DNA of 64,000 nt from Nymphaea colorata (taxonomy: Eukaryota; Streptophyta; Magnoliopsida; Nymphaeales; Nymphaeaceae). Where the stretch lies: positions 4,628,723 through 4,692,722 of the forward strand of contig NC_045145.1 in the NCBI RefSeq assembly GCF_008831285.2, given 5' to 3'. Below, one piece after another: positions 1 to 11,823 of this stretch (position 1 is the first letter of the stretch; each line of letters begins with the position of its first letter). Position numbers and translations under genes: made by a program. The notes beneath the pieces were generated by a model. That model was not told the origin of the DNA. It did not search any database and saw only the letters and a program-made list of their open reading frames with translations.

Positions 1-778
1 TCCCAACCTTTACTAATGTATAGATCCACATCAGAATAAGGAAAATCTTAAATAATGGCATGGAGCACCCTTACATCAGAAAATTCAAAAAGAAGGTAGC
101 AGCATTTTATCAATTTGGATAAAAGACAGGTGAGAACATCCCGAAAAAGAGAATGTAGACCTTAGGCTGCTTTATTCTTTTCCTCAGGATTTGTGTGTGT
201 GTATGTGTGTGTAGCAATTAATTCAGTTGTATAATAAGTATATAGTATATACTTTATACCAAGAACGAGTTGCTAGAAATTATAACTCATTTGTTTGGGT
301 CCATTGGATTTTCCATCAATTTCTGCTTCTTTGAAGGTACCTTACACAGTGTTTGGATGGATGAAAATGAAATGAAAGAAGGTATAAATGAAAGGGGATG
401 AAAGGAAAAGGAAGGGCATGCAAGAAGTTAGCTTGTTTGGATAGAAAGGAAAAGAAAAAAATGAAATTATTTAACTTAGTTTACAATAATGCCCCTAAGA
501 CCTTTTATTTTGATTGTAATAACTCTCTTTCGAAAGGGAGCTATATAAAACTCATTTGCTTTTTTTTTTTTTCCTCTCCCCCTCCCTCTCTCTACAAATA
601 AGCTGGCCAGTCTCAAATAATAATATGACGAAGATACGCGTGCCCTGACGTAAGGGCCAATTGCATATCAACGTACATTTTTAATCACATAAATCGTGAC
701 TCGTGAACTTATTAAGCATTTCTGAAACCAACTTTGTTCCTAAATCACCGTGTTTGGACAAATAGTAGTTTGTCATGC

Positions 779-780
<2 letters not shown>

Positions 781-853
<73 letters not shown>
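781..853. repeat. Compound (CT)n(AT)n microsatellite
   Basis: About eleven CT dinucleotides run directly into about 25 AT dinucleotides. The tract ends a few bases before the stem-loop at 860-955. Confidence 0.95.
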
Positions 854-855
<2 letters not shown>

Positions 856-859
856 GTTT

Positions 860-955
860 ATGACGTAAAAGCATATCTAAAATCACAGCATGTTTTCTAG
901 AACAATGACATATATATTGGACATATTTATGATTTTAGACATGCTTTTACGTCAT
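860..955. repeat. Imperfect inverted repeat, 26-bp arms with 44-bp loop
   Basis: The left arm (860-885) begins ATGACGTAAAAGC and the right arm (930-955) ends GCTTTTACGTCAT. The arms are complementary over 26 bases with one mismatch. Each arm carries a TGACGT core. It could be a MITE remnant or the stem of a small-RNA precursor; the sequence alone does not decide. Confidence 0.75.
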
Positions 956-1160
956 AGCCAGCGGATCTTGCCACTCATATTACAAAATTTGTAGCAATTG
1001 CAAGATCTTCGAGGATTTCTTCTCCTTTTGCAGGAGGAGATGAAATTCCTCCTATGAATTAAACTGATTCTGATATTTCTGGAGAAATGAAGAAATCTCA
1101 ATCGGCCGATAAGAGCGTGCAGTATGCGGATGGAATTCATGCTTTGATTAGAAAGAGTTT
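956..1160 (+). pseudogene. Coding-like exon relic of unknown family
   Basis: One forward frame reads as ordinary protein for about 65 codons, with segments such as KFVAIARSSRISSPFAGG and KSVQYADGIHALIRKSFSC. A TAA stop interrupts it near 1063, after PPMN. Base composition is less AT-rich than the flanks. There is no clear start, donor or acceptor. I do not recognise the family. It may be a captured or decayed exon, or a chance open frame. Confidence 0.3.
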
Positions 1161-1819
1161 CAGTTGCAACCATAATCACAGAAAGCTTGTCTCTTCCAAA
1201 AAAACTGATAAAAATATTAAAAACAATAAAAACGAAAAAAGCCTGTCTTTACCCTTTTTTTCTAAAACAAACTCCAAAATGAATTTTCATGTTTCTATTA
1301 TGTTTGTTTTTTCTCATTATTTTTACATTATTTTTATGTCAAGATTAAAACTTAAGTTAAATTATTAATCATCATTCTAACGTTGTTAAAACTTTATTTT
1401 ATCATTTTATCAAATTTTTTATGCTTTCTTATTAGTTTTTCATTTAATTTATTTTTTCCAATTTTTAAGATTTTTTCTAAAAAAACTGCCTTTTTGTTCG
1501 AAATTTTCACCTTTATCAAAAAGTATGTGAGAAAACATTTCTTGTTTAAATGCCGATAATGATATTTGTGACTATATATTAACTAGCACATACTTGATCA
1601 CATAGTCAAACCAAGGGGTGAGTTTCCTTGGGATATGGAAGCACGCCACAATTGTTTAGAGTAGGGGAGCCAACCCTTTGCACAAGCCAAAGCAGGCATA
1701 GTCTCTGAGGGCAGGATTTTAGTCTCAGAATTTTATGCGAGGCAAGCAACAAAATCTCTCTACCCCGATGCAGTTTATTCGGATGAGAAACTAAGATTAA
1801 AAAAAATAGCGGGTGATGA

Positions 1820-1890
1820 ACAATGGTCGAGCCACATGTGATCTAGTGTAGGCAATTGCCCACATCAGGCCCTCAATATTTCTTTATTTT
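1820..1890. mobile_element. Fragment of dispersed repeat family A (palindromic core)
   Basis: It contains GCCACATGTG followed by GTAGGCAATTGCCCACAT and a CCCTCAATATTTC tail. The same head recurs near 14,881, 27,922 and 47,020. Only the head is clear here; the 3' end seen in other copies (GGCTCC after an AAAATTTT stretch) was not found. Confidence 0.5.
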
Positions 1891-3311
1891 TACGTTGACA
1901 GCCCATAGGAAACATATATCGTGAATATCCATGAAGAATTTGATGTTTCTTTCTCTTGCTTGAGAGAGGATAAGAATCTGGAATATCCTATTCTGTTATA
2001 GCGAAACAAGTTGGGAAGAAGTTGTCAATAATAGATTACCGAGAGCAATAGGTAAAAGAGATTTCCACCCAAGATTTAATAGTTGATCCATTCTCAGCCT
2101 AGGTAAAGTCCATCTTGTTGAGATAGGAATGAACAGGAACAAATAAGCTTTAGCTACTGTAATGAGGAGACTAATTGTTGTTCCAAAGACTTCACTAGTT
2201 TTATTTATTTCGAAAAGTTCAGTAATTGGTATATATGGAATAGGAAGATTTCACCCACCCAAGTACAGAACTGTTACTAATAATGAAAGAAACTAGTAAA
2301 TTGAGGTAAGAAGCAACATAAAATAAAATATTTGCTTTCTTGTTCATATGAAGGCCCCTTAGGATATTGAAACTTCTGAAAGAAATGCCCTTCCAGCAAA
2401 ATTTTTTTTGGCTCGGCCACTAGTCAGTCATGCATGTCAACAGTACATTCATTGTTTTGTCGATAGGTGTGGAGCGACACCAAATCTCACTTTTTAAGGA
2501 GAAAATTGTAGTAAATTTGAAAGAACCCGTCACCTTCAAACATGTTTGCTCTTACTCGTGCAAACTGATAAGCTTGAACAAGATTTTACAATTGGAAAAC
2601 TTGAGCACTAATCTGATTTTGTACTAACTCTCATTCTCTCAAATGCAATACCTTTTCAAATTCTCAGTTCTTATGACCTAAGCTGCACTATTTTTTTTGC
2701 TATGCTTAAACATACCATTGTTCGATCTGGTTAAACTTCATCCACTTGATTAAGTGTTATTTTAAGATCTTCCAATCAAAAGAGGTCAGAAATTCACAAA
2801 CTCAAAGTGCATGGGAGTTTGCTGGGGCACAACTACCTATCGAAAAATTGAAAATCAGGTCTTATCTTACTTTCCATGATGAAATTAGACAATCCTTGGA
2901 TTGAGGATTACAAACCTTTTGCTTTTAAGAAAACCTAATAACCTCTCCTCCATGAACCTTTGAGCTGCATCCTAAAGTTTCAGGGGTGAGCGAGTTATCT
3001 CATTGTTCGAGCGAGAGCCGAAGCCTTCCTCCTTTCCTATGCACCGGAAGACTCAATGTTTAACTCTACAAATAAAAGAAAGAAAAAAAAAGGTGGGGCT
3101 AGATAAAAAGTCAGGACCAGCAAAGTTATGCCAACTAAATTTAAAGAGCATATAAAGGTACTTATACTATGTATATGGAGATTTTGGAAAGTCAGGGATG
3201 GCTTGTGCCCCGAGCTCTGCTGGTTGGAGTTTTCAGAGTCTTCAATCTTGGAAGGTTCCTTAACGTGGGCATCAAACACCCCTTAGAAAAGGAAAAAAAA
3301 ATTGCTCTAGC

Positions 3312-3318
3312 TATAAAT
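3312..3318 (+). promoter_or_regulatory. Candidate TATA box for the PPR gene
   Basis: TATAAAT lies in the context CTATAAATGG, about 470 bases upstream of the chosen start codon. If functional, transcription would begin near 3,340-3,350 and give a 5' UTR of about 430 bases. Placement is inferred from motif and distance only. Confidence 0.4.
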
Positions 3319-3580
3319 GGACTCGGCAGTGTTTTCAGTATCATCTATCCGCGTCGCATCATTTTGCCAGGTGAAACGACATTTCAGCAGACATTTCTTT
3401 TCTCGTCTTTCGCTCTGAAGTTATCCAGTGACCTTATGTTCTGGATCGATCCGACCCATCTGCTTCTGAGTCTATGCGGACGGGGGAAGGGTGTGACGGC
3501 CAGTGGCCACTCCTCTTGAGTCTCTTGTGACATGTACAGGCCACCTGATCACAGCCCCGAAAAATCGAACCCACAGAGCC

Positions 3581-3607
3581 ATGAAGGTCACCTTGCTTGC
3601 TAGTTGA
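3581..3607 (+). other. Short upstream ORF in the presumed 5' UTR of the PPR gene
   Basis: ATG, seven sense codons and TGA encode MKVTLLAS, about 175 bases before the main start codon and in a different frame. It lies in the transcript only if the TATA box at 3,312 is used. Confidence 0.3.
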
Positions 3608-3619
3608 CACCACCCATCA

Positions 3620-3628
3620 AAACCCTAA
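3620..3628 (+). promoter_or_regulatory. Telo-box (AAACCCTAA)
   Basis: A perfect AAACCCTAA sits about 155 bases upstream of the PPR start codon. In plants this motif is common near the transcription start of genes for translation and organelle biogenesis, which suits an organellar PPR gene. Its function here is inference. Confidence 0.5.
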
Positions 3629-3782
3629 CCCCACCATCACCCAATCACCTCCCCACCTGGTTCTCCTCCCTCCTACTCTGCAAGTCCACTGTAACCCAGT
3701 ATACACACCTGCCACCACCCAGAAACGGAGCAACACCACAATCCCAATCCCCAAAGCCGACAAAAGGAAAGCGAAGACAACA

Positions 3783-6700
3783 ATGGCAAAGGCAGCAATG
3801 GCGACCAGAGCCCATCTGCTCCTGAAATGCTTGTGTCCCGCCACCAGCACCACCACCTGCAGAAGCATCACCACCACCTCATTCTTCCTCCAGGAGCCAG
3901 AACTTCGCGACCCGTCTCCCCCACCAACCACGCCTCTGCCTCCGAACCCATCAACCGGCAGCCCTCTTTACCAGGAGAACTGGAGGAGCCCGCGGCCGGA
4001 CCCTCTCTTGTCGCAGTCGCTGGTCCCTCTGGGGCTTATCGACCAGGCACCCTCCCGCCGGATCCAGGCGTTCTCGGAGACTCTTGACCTCCCCAACCTT
4101 CTCAATGTCTTTGCCAATTGGATGACATCTCAGAGGTGGTCCGACCTGAAGCAGTTGTTTGAGTTCTGGATCCGATCACTCGACAAGAATGGCAAGCCTA
4201 ACCGTCCCAACGTTGATCTCTATAACCACTACCTCCGTGCTAACCTCATGATGGGCGGTTCCGCCGGCGAGCTCCTCGACCTCGTGGCGCAGATGGAGGG
4301 TTACGGTATATCCCCCAACACCGCCTCCTACAACCTCGTGCTCAAAGCGATGTATCAGTCTAGGGAAGCAGAGGCCGCGGAGAAGCTACTTGATCGGTGA
4401 GTTTAGTTCAGGAGAACCTTTTTCTTATTGCTCTTCTTCTTATTTAAGTTTGTGTCTTCCTTTTTAATCTTTTGGAGAAGTTGATCAATACATAGTAGTT
4501 CAAGTTTATCTTTACCTTCTTACAGCTTAGACATCATACCTTTTCATTGGATGCTACTCATAGTAGACTATTTTTTGATGATTTTTCGTGTTTGTCCCTC
4601 CCAATTCTTGTTGATATGTTGGGAATGTATAATCGCGGTTTTCGGTTTTCTGTCTTGCGTTTACATATGGTTGCTGTTGGTGTTTGAATGTAGTTGGTCT
4701 TTGATTTTCATGAATATCTATGGAAGCTGGTTGAATTATCGAAATTGCCAGTGGTCTCTCCCTTCTGTAGTGGTCTGAACTTTGATGCTGTAGGAGATGG
4801 ATGTTTTTTAATTTTACTATACTCTTCCAGTGTTTTGTCGTGCCAAATGGTTTCCTCTTCGTGGGTATCTTGTATGCCTTGCTTGATAGTTGCGGCGACG
4901 ATAGACCTCGTAAGCTGTTTGTAGTTTTATAAGATACATAAGAAAATATGTGGTAAACTGCCAACTGATGTGTTTGGACAAGCGTTGAATTCTAAAAACG
5001 TTGTGCAGAGGGACAAGTTGAATGAAGTGTGGGAATTGAGACCCTGCATTTTCTACTGAACTAGTTCCTGTCAGATGTTAGAAAATGGAGCAGTCAACAA
5101 GAGGTGCCTGGTTTCAGGAGAGGAAGTAGGAAGTATGGATAAATGTGCAACAAAAAGGCTCGTTTGTGTTGCCTCAAGCCAAGCCCAAACCCCCACAAGC
5201 AAGCTAAGAAATTATTTCTTTAAAGGAGAGAAATATGTCCACTTATGCACTCCAAATTCGAGTTACCATTAACTTAATGTTAAAAAATGTTTCCTGTTAG
5301 GAACTGCCAAATGGCATTTTCGATCGATAGTTCCAAATCAAACGTGATAACGGTAATAAAAGTCCCAATTCAAAATCAAGCACTTGAACTGTACTGGTCT
5401 GTTTGATAATGACAACAAATGACAGTGTGTTTCCCACTATGTACTAGTTAAAATCCCTGTCTTAAGAAGGCCAAAAAATCAAGAAGGTATATCAAATGAA
5501 AAAGTGGTAATGACAACAAATAACAGTGTGTTTCCCACTAAATACTAGTCAAAAGTCCTGTCTTCAGAAGGCCAAAAAATCAAGTAGGTATATCAAATAA
5601 AAAACTTCCACATGATTATGTCAAATAAAAGAAACATGTGGAAAACAAAAAATTTGACAAACCAATATACTAACAAAACAAGGAAAAAATGATGATGGTG
5701 CTTGTCATATATAAGAAGAAAAATGCCTTGAGGATCTGCTAATGGCTCACAAAGACCATTGCCACACATGTCTTCATTGTGACCTGAAACCTGAAGAGGG
5801 ATGCGGCTTCTTGACTATTTTGGCTTAGTTTGCATCTTTGGCATGGTTAAACTTTAAAGTGACATTCTGTTTACAATCTGTTTTATTTAGTTATAGCCAG
5901 TGAAAGAATAGCACGATTATTTAAGAGGTTAATATCATTCATGGTTTCAGACGTAGATGACTACATTTTACTCTTGCATTGTTATTCTCTTCCAACTGAT
6001 TGAGTTTCACTCTTTCTGGTTGAGTGATGCTGCTATACTTTGCTGGTATCCTTGTTCAACTTCTACAGTTCAAACCGTAAGAGAAATGCTCCTCAAACTT
6101 AATGACCCATTCAAACACAGCATGCCGAGCCATGCTTAGGCTCATTGCATTCAAATGTATCATTTACTTGATATACTGATGGCTATGAAAGATGGAGTAT
6201 TCAAATTGATTCTTATTACAATATCCAAGTTGCTGATACTTTTTTTTTTTTTTTGCATTCTGTTTGTTCAGTATAAGTCTAATGCAATGAGTTTTTAGTT
6301 GCACTGTTCTTTCTTCTCTATCTGAAGAAATAAATAAGCATGTCCATTTTCCTGTATGCAGAATGATTTGTTGAACCTATTTTGCACTTAAGTTGCTTGT
6401 TCGTCCTATCTTGGTTATTTCATTTCAAGCCCAGAATCATATTTGCTGGTTGAAACTAAAATGGTTACATCATTACAATTTGTATTTATATTTGTGAGAG
6501 AAATAATTCATCCTCATTTCCTTGTGCAAGATATTCATGAATGTAGATATCTTCAAGTGCGATAATGATCTTCACTTGATTGACTCCAGGATGCTCCAGA
6601 CAGGAAAAGATTCTTTGCCAGATGCTGAATCTTATGAGTTGGTTATTAGCTTGCTGTTCCTTCTGAATCAGATTGATTCTGCTCTAAAATATTTGGATTT

Positions 6701-9146
6701 GACGCTGAAATCTGGTTATATGGTATCAACGAGTGTCTTTACAAATTGTGTGAGCAGCTGTGTTAATGCTGGGCGACTGGATACTTTGACATCTATCATC
6801 GAGAGGTGCAAGGTATTCCTGATGCTATTTTCTTACTTGCAATCACTGCAATGGCTACTTGATGGCTGGTTACCTTAACCTAATCTGAGAAACTTGAGTT
6901 ATTGTAGCTAGAGCTGAGGAGGAGTTGTTGTCAAACCTGGTTACAGGTTTATGCTTGTCAGGATAGAGAGACAAATTAGTGGCATACTAGCTGACTTCTT
7001 GATAGTTGCTCCCAAAATGGATGATACACCATTGGCAGGGTTTTGTTGACCAATCTTCTGCTTATGGCTTTATTTTTGTACCTCACCTCCATAATGCTGG
7101 TTCCTCACCTCCATAATGCTGGTTCCTCACCTCCAATGGTGCTCTTATAGTTTATTCAAAATGTAAAATTCTCTGTGTCTGTTTTATGTTGCTCTACATA
7201 ATCTAAAGAAAAAGTTTGCCAATTGATCTCTTTGAGTTTACATTCAGGCTATGGATGAAAATAAGGCATTATGTCCCAGTTGGAACCTGTGCACATTTAT
7301 TGCAGATGTTGCACTTCAAGCAGATAATAGCAAGTTAGCATTCCATGCTTTGAAATTCTTGGCTTCGTGGATTGTTTGTGGTGAAAATGCCAGACCTGCA
7401 GTTCTTCTGTCTGTTGATGAAGGCTTGACGGTGGCAGCCTTGGGAACTGCTGCACGGACTTACAATGCTAATCTTTTGGATGCATCATGGGCAATCCTAC
7501 GTCGTTCTTTGCGCCAGAGAAGGGCACCTACTCCTGAGGCATACCTTGGAAAAATACATGCATATTCTTCTTTGGGAAACTTGCAGCGGGCTTTTAGTAC
7601 TTTAAATGAATTTGAGAATGCATATGGAAATTCAACAGAGGTGGAACAAGACATGTTCTCTCCATTTACCTCCTTATATCCACTTGCTGTGGCTTGTTCT
7701 AAAAATGGGTTTGCAACACTGGACTCTGTAAGTTTTTTCCCTTTAAATTGTATCAGAAATTTCTTATGTCCCTCCAATGCTATTTTATATTCTAATGTGT
7801 TCTACCTTTTTTTGGCCAAATGCATCTTTGTTAGCTGTCTTAGATTTCACCTCTTCCATTTGATTTTCTGCATTATGGTTCTTGGGGTAGATGCATCTTT
7901 CACCAACTTAAGATGTAAGATCTGAATGTTGTCAAATGACCATTCTGAAATTTTTATTTGTTTTTGTTAAATCTGTAGAGAATTTAATTGATTTGCTGTC
8001 TTTTTTATCAATTGGTTTATGCCTTTCATATTTGCTGGTTCGAATATGATTTCTATTTGGATTAGTGTTCAATCTGTATCTTGTAAACTATGTTATCTGG
8101 ACACTTAAGGCCAAGTCTTTAGTGTCTTATACTATTGAACTCTGATATCAAATTTGTGCATTCTTTGTCACTCCATGAACACTTCCATTTTTTAACATAA
8201 AATGTCTAAAAGGGACTCAACTAACATTAAGAACTTTTCATACCGGTTGAGCATTCACAGGTGGTACTGCAGAACATGTACGAGCTCCTTCTAATGGAAA
8301 AATCAAAGAAGGAAATCTGACATGACATATTCAATTTTCTTTATTGTCTTTTGTACAAACTCCACCATGAGATACTTTATGTCTACCACTATCTTTATTC
8401 CTTTTCTTACCTGGGTACGTTGAAAGGTTGGCCCCTTTTTGAAACTCCTTTTTATGTTTTCATTATCTCACAACTTTTTTTTGAACAGTTTATATCATTG
8501 TCACATATATCGTTTTCGGGTCTTATGCAGCGGAGAATTGCACGTTTTTTTTTCTGGCGTTTTTTTTAAAAAGATGCTTTTTTCACATTTTATACGGCGG
8601 ACTTATTTTTTGCGTATTATACGTGTTTTTTTCGAATAAGACGCATTTGCTGTGACAAACTTTTAACTTTATACATATGTGCATATTTTCGTACTTTCAG
8701 AAATTTTTACAAGAGAAAGTTAAAGTATGTTTGAGAAAGCTCCTGAGAAATTGTTGGTAATGATAGTGGTAACTATAATGCCTATATCACATGGGTACTC
8801 TATTTGGGTAGGTACTGTGTTAACACAGGTACAGGTGTGCCCTTGGACACAGCGCGGACATGGTCAGACCTGTGTTGGTTGCGGTCAACACAACCATGGC
8901 CATATTCATCCTCTTTTGAGCTCAATCATAGTTGGTTTGTCCATTTTTGCCCACTAATTAGGTTTTCTTTTAAATCATCATGTATATACGATCAAAATGA
9001 AGAGCCCTCAACAGAAACTAAATGGCTTTTCATGTTCTCTACAGTCTAACTGCACCCTTTCAGTAGGACTTTCTGTCAAGATTTTCCAGCAACTTAGTTT
9101 TCTTTCTTTAACAGAACTTTCTATATTGTTTTATTTGTTTAAAAAC

Positions 9147-9178
<32 letters not shown>

Positions 9179-9727
9179 GTATATACAGCCGTAGCCCGTT
9201 TAAAAGTGGTGTGCCGTTTGGCCATACCAGCATCTATACATGTACTAATGTGACATAGATGCATTCATATTCCAGTGCTATAGTACGAGACTAAGTCACC
9301 AGGGTGCGTTGTTTGGGAAACCACACCCACGTCGACACGATGCAGGTGTGGGTACGGGTGCGACCCAGATTCTCACCCAACAAGCACCCGACTGAAGTTA
9401 TACGATCATGGCCGCAAGCAGGTAGGTGGCTCTTTCCTTCTTCTTCCTTGTTGCCCGCTCCAACATCCTCTCGTTCACCACCGGAATCGTCAATCCCAGA
9501 CCCTCATTTTCAGCTTCTTCCACCCCACGGGCTTCCAGTTCTCCTCCCGCCTCCTCCTCTTTGCTCTGAACTTGAGCGCCTGCCATTTCCCTCCTTTGCT
9601 CCACCACGAAGCACACGGTCAGCCTCCTCAAGCCCAACCGGCGTTCCGTCCGCTTGCCGAACAAGATGCATTCGGCTCCCCAGCCGGGTCTCCCACCGAC
9701 GACTGTGCCCCCTCCCACAAGATCTGC

Positions 9728-9765
<38 letters not shown>

Positions 9766-11473
9766 GCGCTTGTTGAAACTTGAAAGGGGAAGAAGACCGC
9801 GAGCACTTGAGAATGGGGCTAGGGCTAGCTACTTAAAGTTTATATGGTTGTTACTTATAGGCCCTCCAACTTTCTAGTATTTACCCAAAAAAAGTCATTC
9901 TCATGAAACCCACTGATTTCATGGCAATACGGATCTCGGATCAAATCCGAGTCTACCCAACTTAGCCTTAATCCCAGGAAAATCATCCAATGATTCTTTA
10001 ATTGCCGAGCACGTGTTTGGTTTTCCTGTGTTGGAGGTTGAGTTACACTTGTCTCGGTTAAATTGTTAATGCAGGGTCATCATTGTTAATATATATTATA
10101 TTATTATTATTATTATTATTATTATAAATTAATAATAATAATAAATACTCTTGCCGCACCGCTGCACCTAAATTTTTTGAGATGTGCTGCACCGGCACCT
10201 GCACCCCACACTTTGGTGACATAGGTACCAGAATGTAGGAATATACACACAATACATGCATGTATTGCACCAGATGTGTATGTCCACAGTACATGCACAC
10301 ACACATACTTTATTTATATTTATATATATATATCGAAAGAGAGAGAGAGAGAGAGAAAGAGAAGGGGGGAGGGAGGGAAGGATTAGTATGTGCCTCAATC
10401 CAAAACAGTCTAGCTGTTCTGATGTTTATGAATGTGTATTTTGCAAAATTAACTGCATGGGTTGACAGACGGAGAGCACTTTCTTGATTTTATGGGTGGT
10501 GGTGCATGGTGTAACCTCCACGCTCCAAGATATATGAATCAACATAAATTTGTCCTTGTTTTAAACCCTAAAAATTCGTTATACACATCAAAAAACGTAA
10601 CTTTTATATAAAGTTCTAGGTTTTAAGCATTACTGTCACATTGCTATGGTTTAGTTTTTGAAAAGTGCAAGCACAGATGTCAAAAATAGCCAGTGTGTTT
10701 ACTCTATATGTCGAAACTGCATCAGCTCAGATAGAGAACTTGGTTTAGATTGCTATTTTTATGAAAATCATTGACATGTAAACTTTTGATTCAAGTTGCT
10801 TTATTTCCCTTCTTGCTGTGGAAATAGTTTTGTATGTTTGACTGGTTTTGAAGAACAACTTGATCTAAACTCGATGCCCAAAAGTGCTGTACTGGATCTG
10901 CAATTACAAATCTTTTGCAAAAGTTTTGAGACACACAAAAATCAAATGCACGTGTCTTACTGAAAGCACATGTTCTTTAGCTTTGTAAGTTAATAGGTTC
11001 TTACTGTGCAACTTGTTCCAGGTGTATTTTCAATTGGAGAACTTGAGTCAGGCAGATCCTCCTTATAAATCTGTTGCTGCTCTAAACTGTATTATACTTG
11101 GTTGTGCAAACATATGGGATTTGGACCGCGCATATCAGACATTTGAAGCTATCAGTAGCAGTTTTGGTCTGACTCCCGACATCCATTCGTATAATGCTTT
11201 AATGAGTGCATTTGGAAAGCTGAAAAAGGTTTTTTGAAGTTTGTTATTGCAATTACCATTTTTTTTTTGGTTTAGAGATGCAATTTTTGAGGAAATGCTT
11301 TTTACCAAATTGGACTACCTTGTTGCCTTTTCCAGACATTTGAAGCTTCGAGGGTCTTTGAGCATTTGACAAGTTTAGGAGTAAAACCAACTGAGACTAC
11401 GTATGCCTTGCTTGTTGATGCACACCTTATCAATCGTGATCCAAAGGCTGCTTTAGCAATAGTTGATGAAATG

Positions 11474-11546
<73 letters not shown>

Positions 11547-11772
11547 TGGACTTTTGGGCAATTGAGTGAATTGGTGTTTATTTAGGATGTTCACACAATG
11601 TTTAAAATATGTCTAACACAAATTTAAGAGGTCTAGTTTTTGTCTCTTACCTAAGTTCTCTGGTATTTACCAATTTTAGCATGCTCACATTTTTTTAAAA
11701 ATATTTTTTTAATACAAATTTAAGAGGTCTGATTTTTGTCTCTTACCTAAGTGATCTTGTATTTACCACTTC

Positions 11773-11823
<51 letters not shown>

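Larger units (their letters stand above)
1..3311. other. Left intergenic region, no recognisable intact gene
   Basis: All frames are short and broken by stops. The region holds a compound microsatellite, a stem-loop, a small coding-like relic and one dispersed repeat core, each listed separately. About 340-600 is purine-rich and begins with a GTGTTTGGATGG-like motif of the kind seen at the ends of small plant transposons, but I found no matching partner end. Nothing else between 1,900 and 3,300 can be assigned. Confidence 0.6.
7728..11021 (+). other. Intron 3 of the PPR gene (3.3 kb)
   Basis: It has a GTAAGT donor and a TTCCAG acceptor. It contains two (ATT)n tracts, GA tracts and a GC-rich island between them, suggesting one or more insertions. 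No exon of the host gene is missing, because exons 3 and 4 join in frame. Confidence 0.85.

Noticed and set aside
3617-3931. Minus-strand open frame opposite PPR exon 1
   Set aside because: It is a shadow of GC-rich coding sequence on the other strand; low-complexity Val/Gly composition.
9304-9783. 159-codon open frame in PPR intron 3
   Set aside because: Pro/Ser-rich frame ending in a GA-repeat-encoded Arg/Glu run; no domain, and other frames are equally open because the segment is GC-rich.
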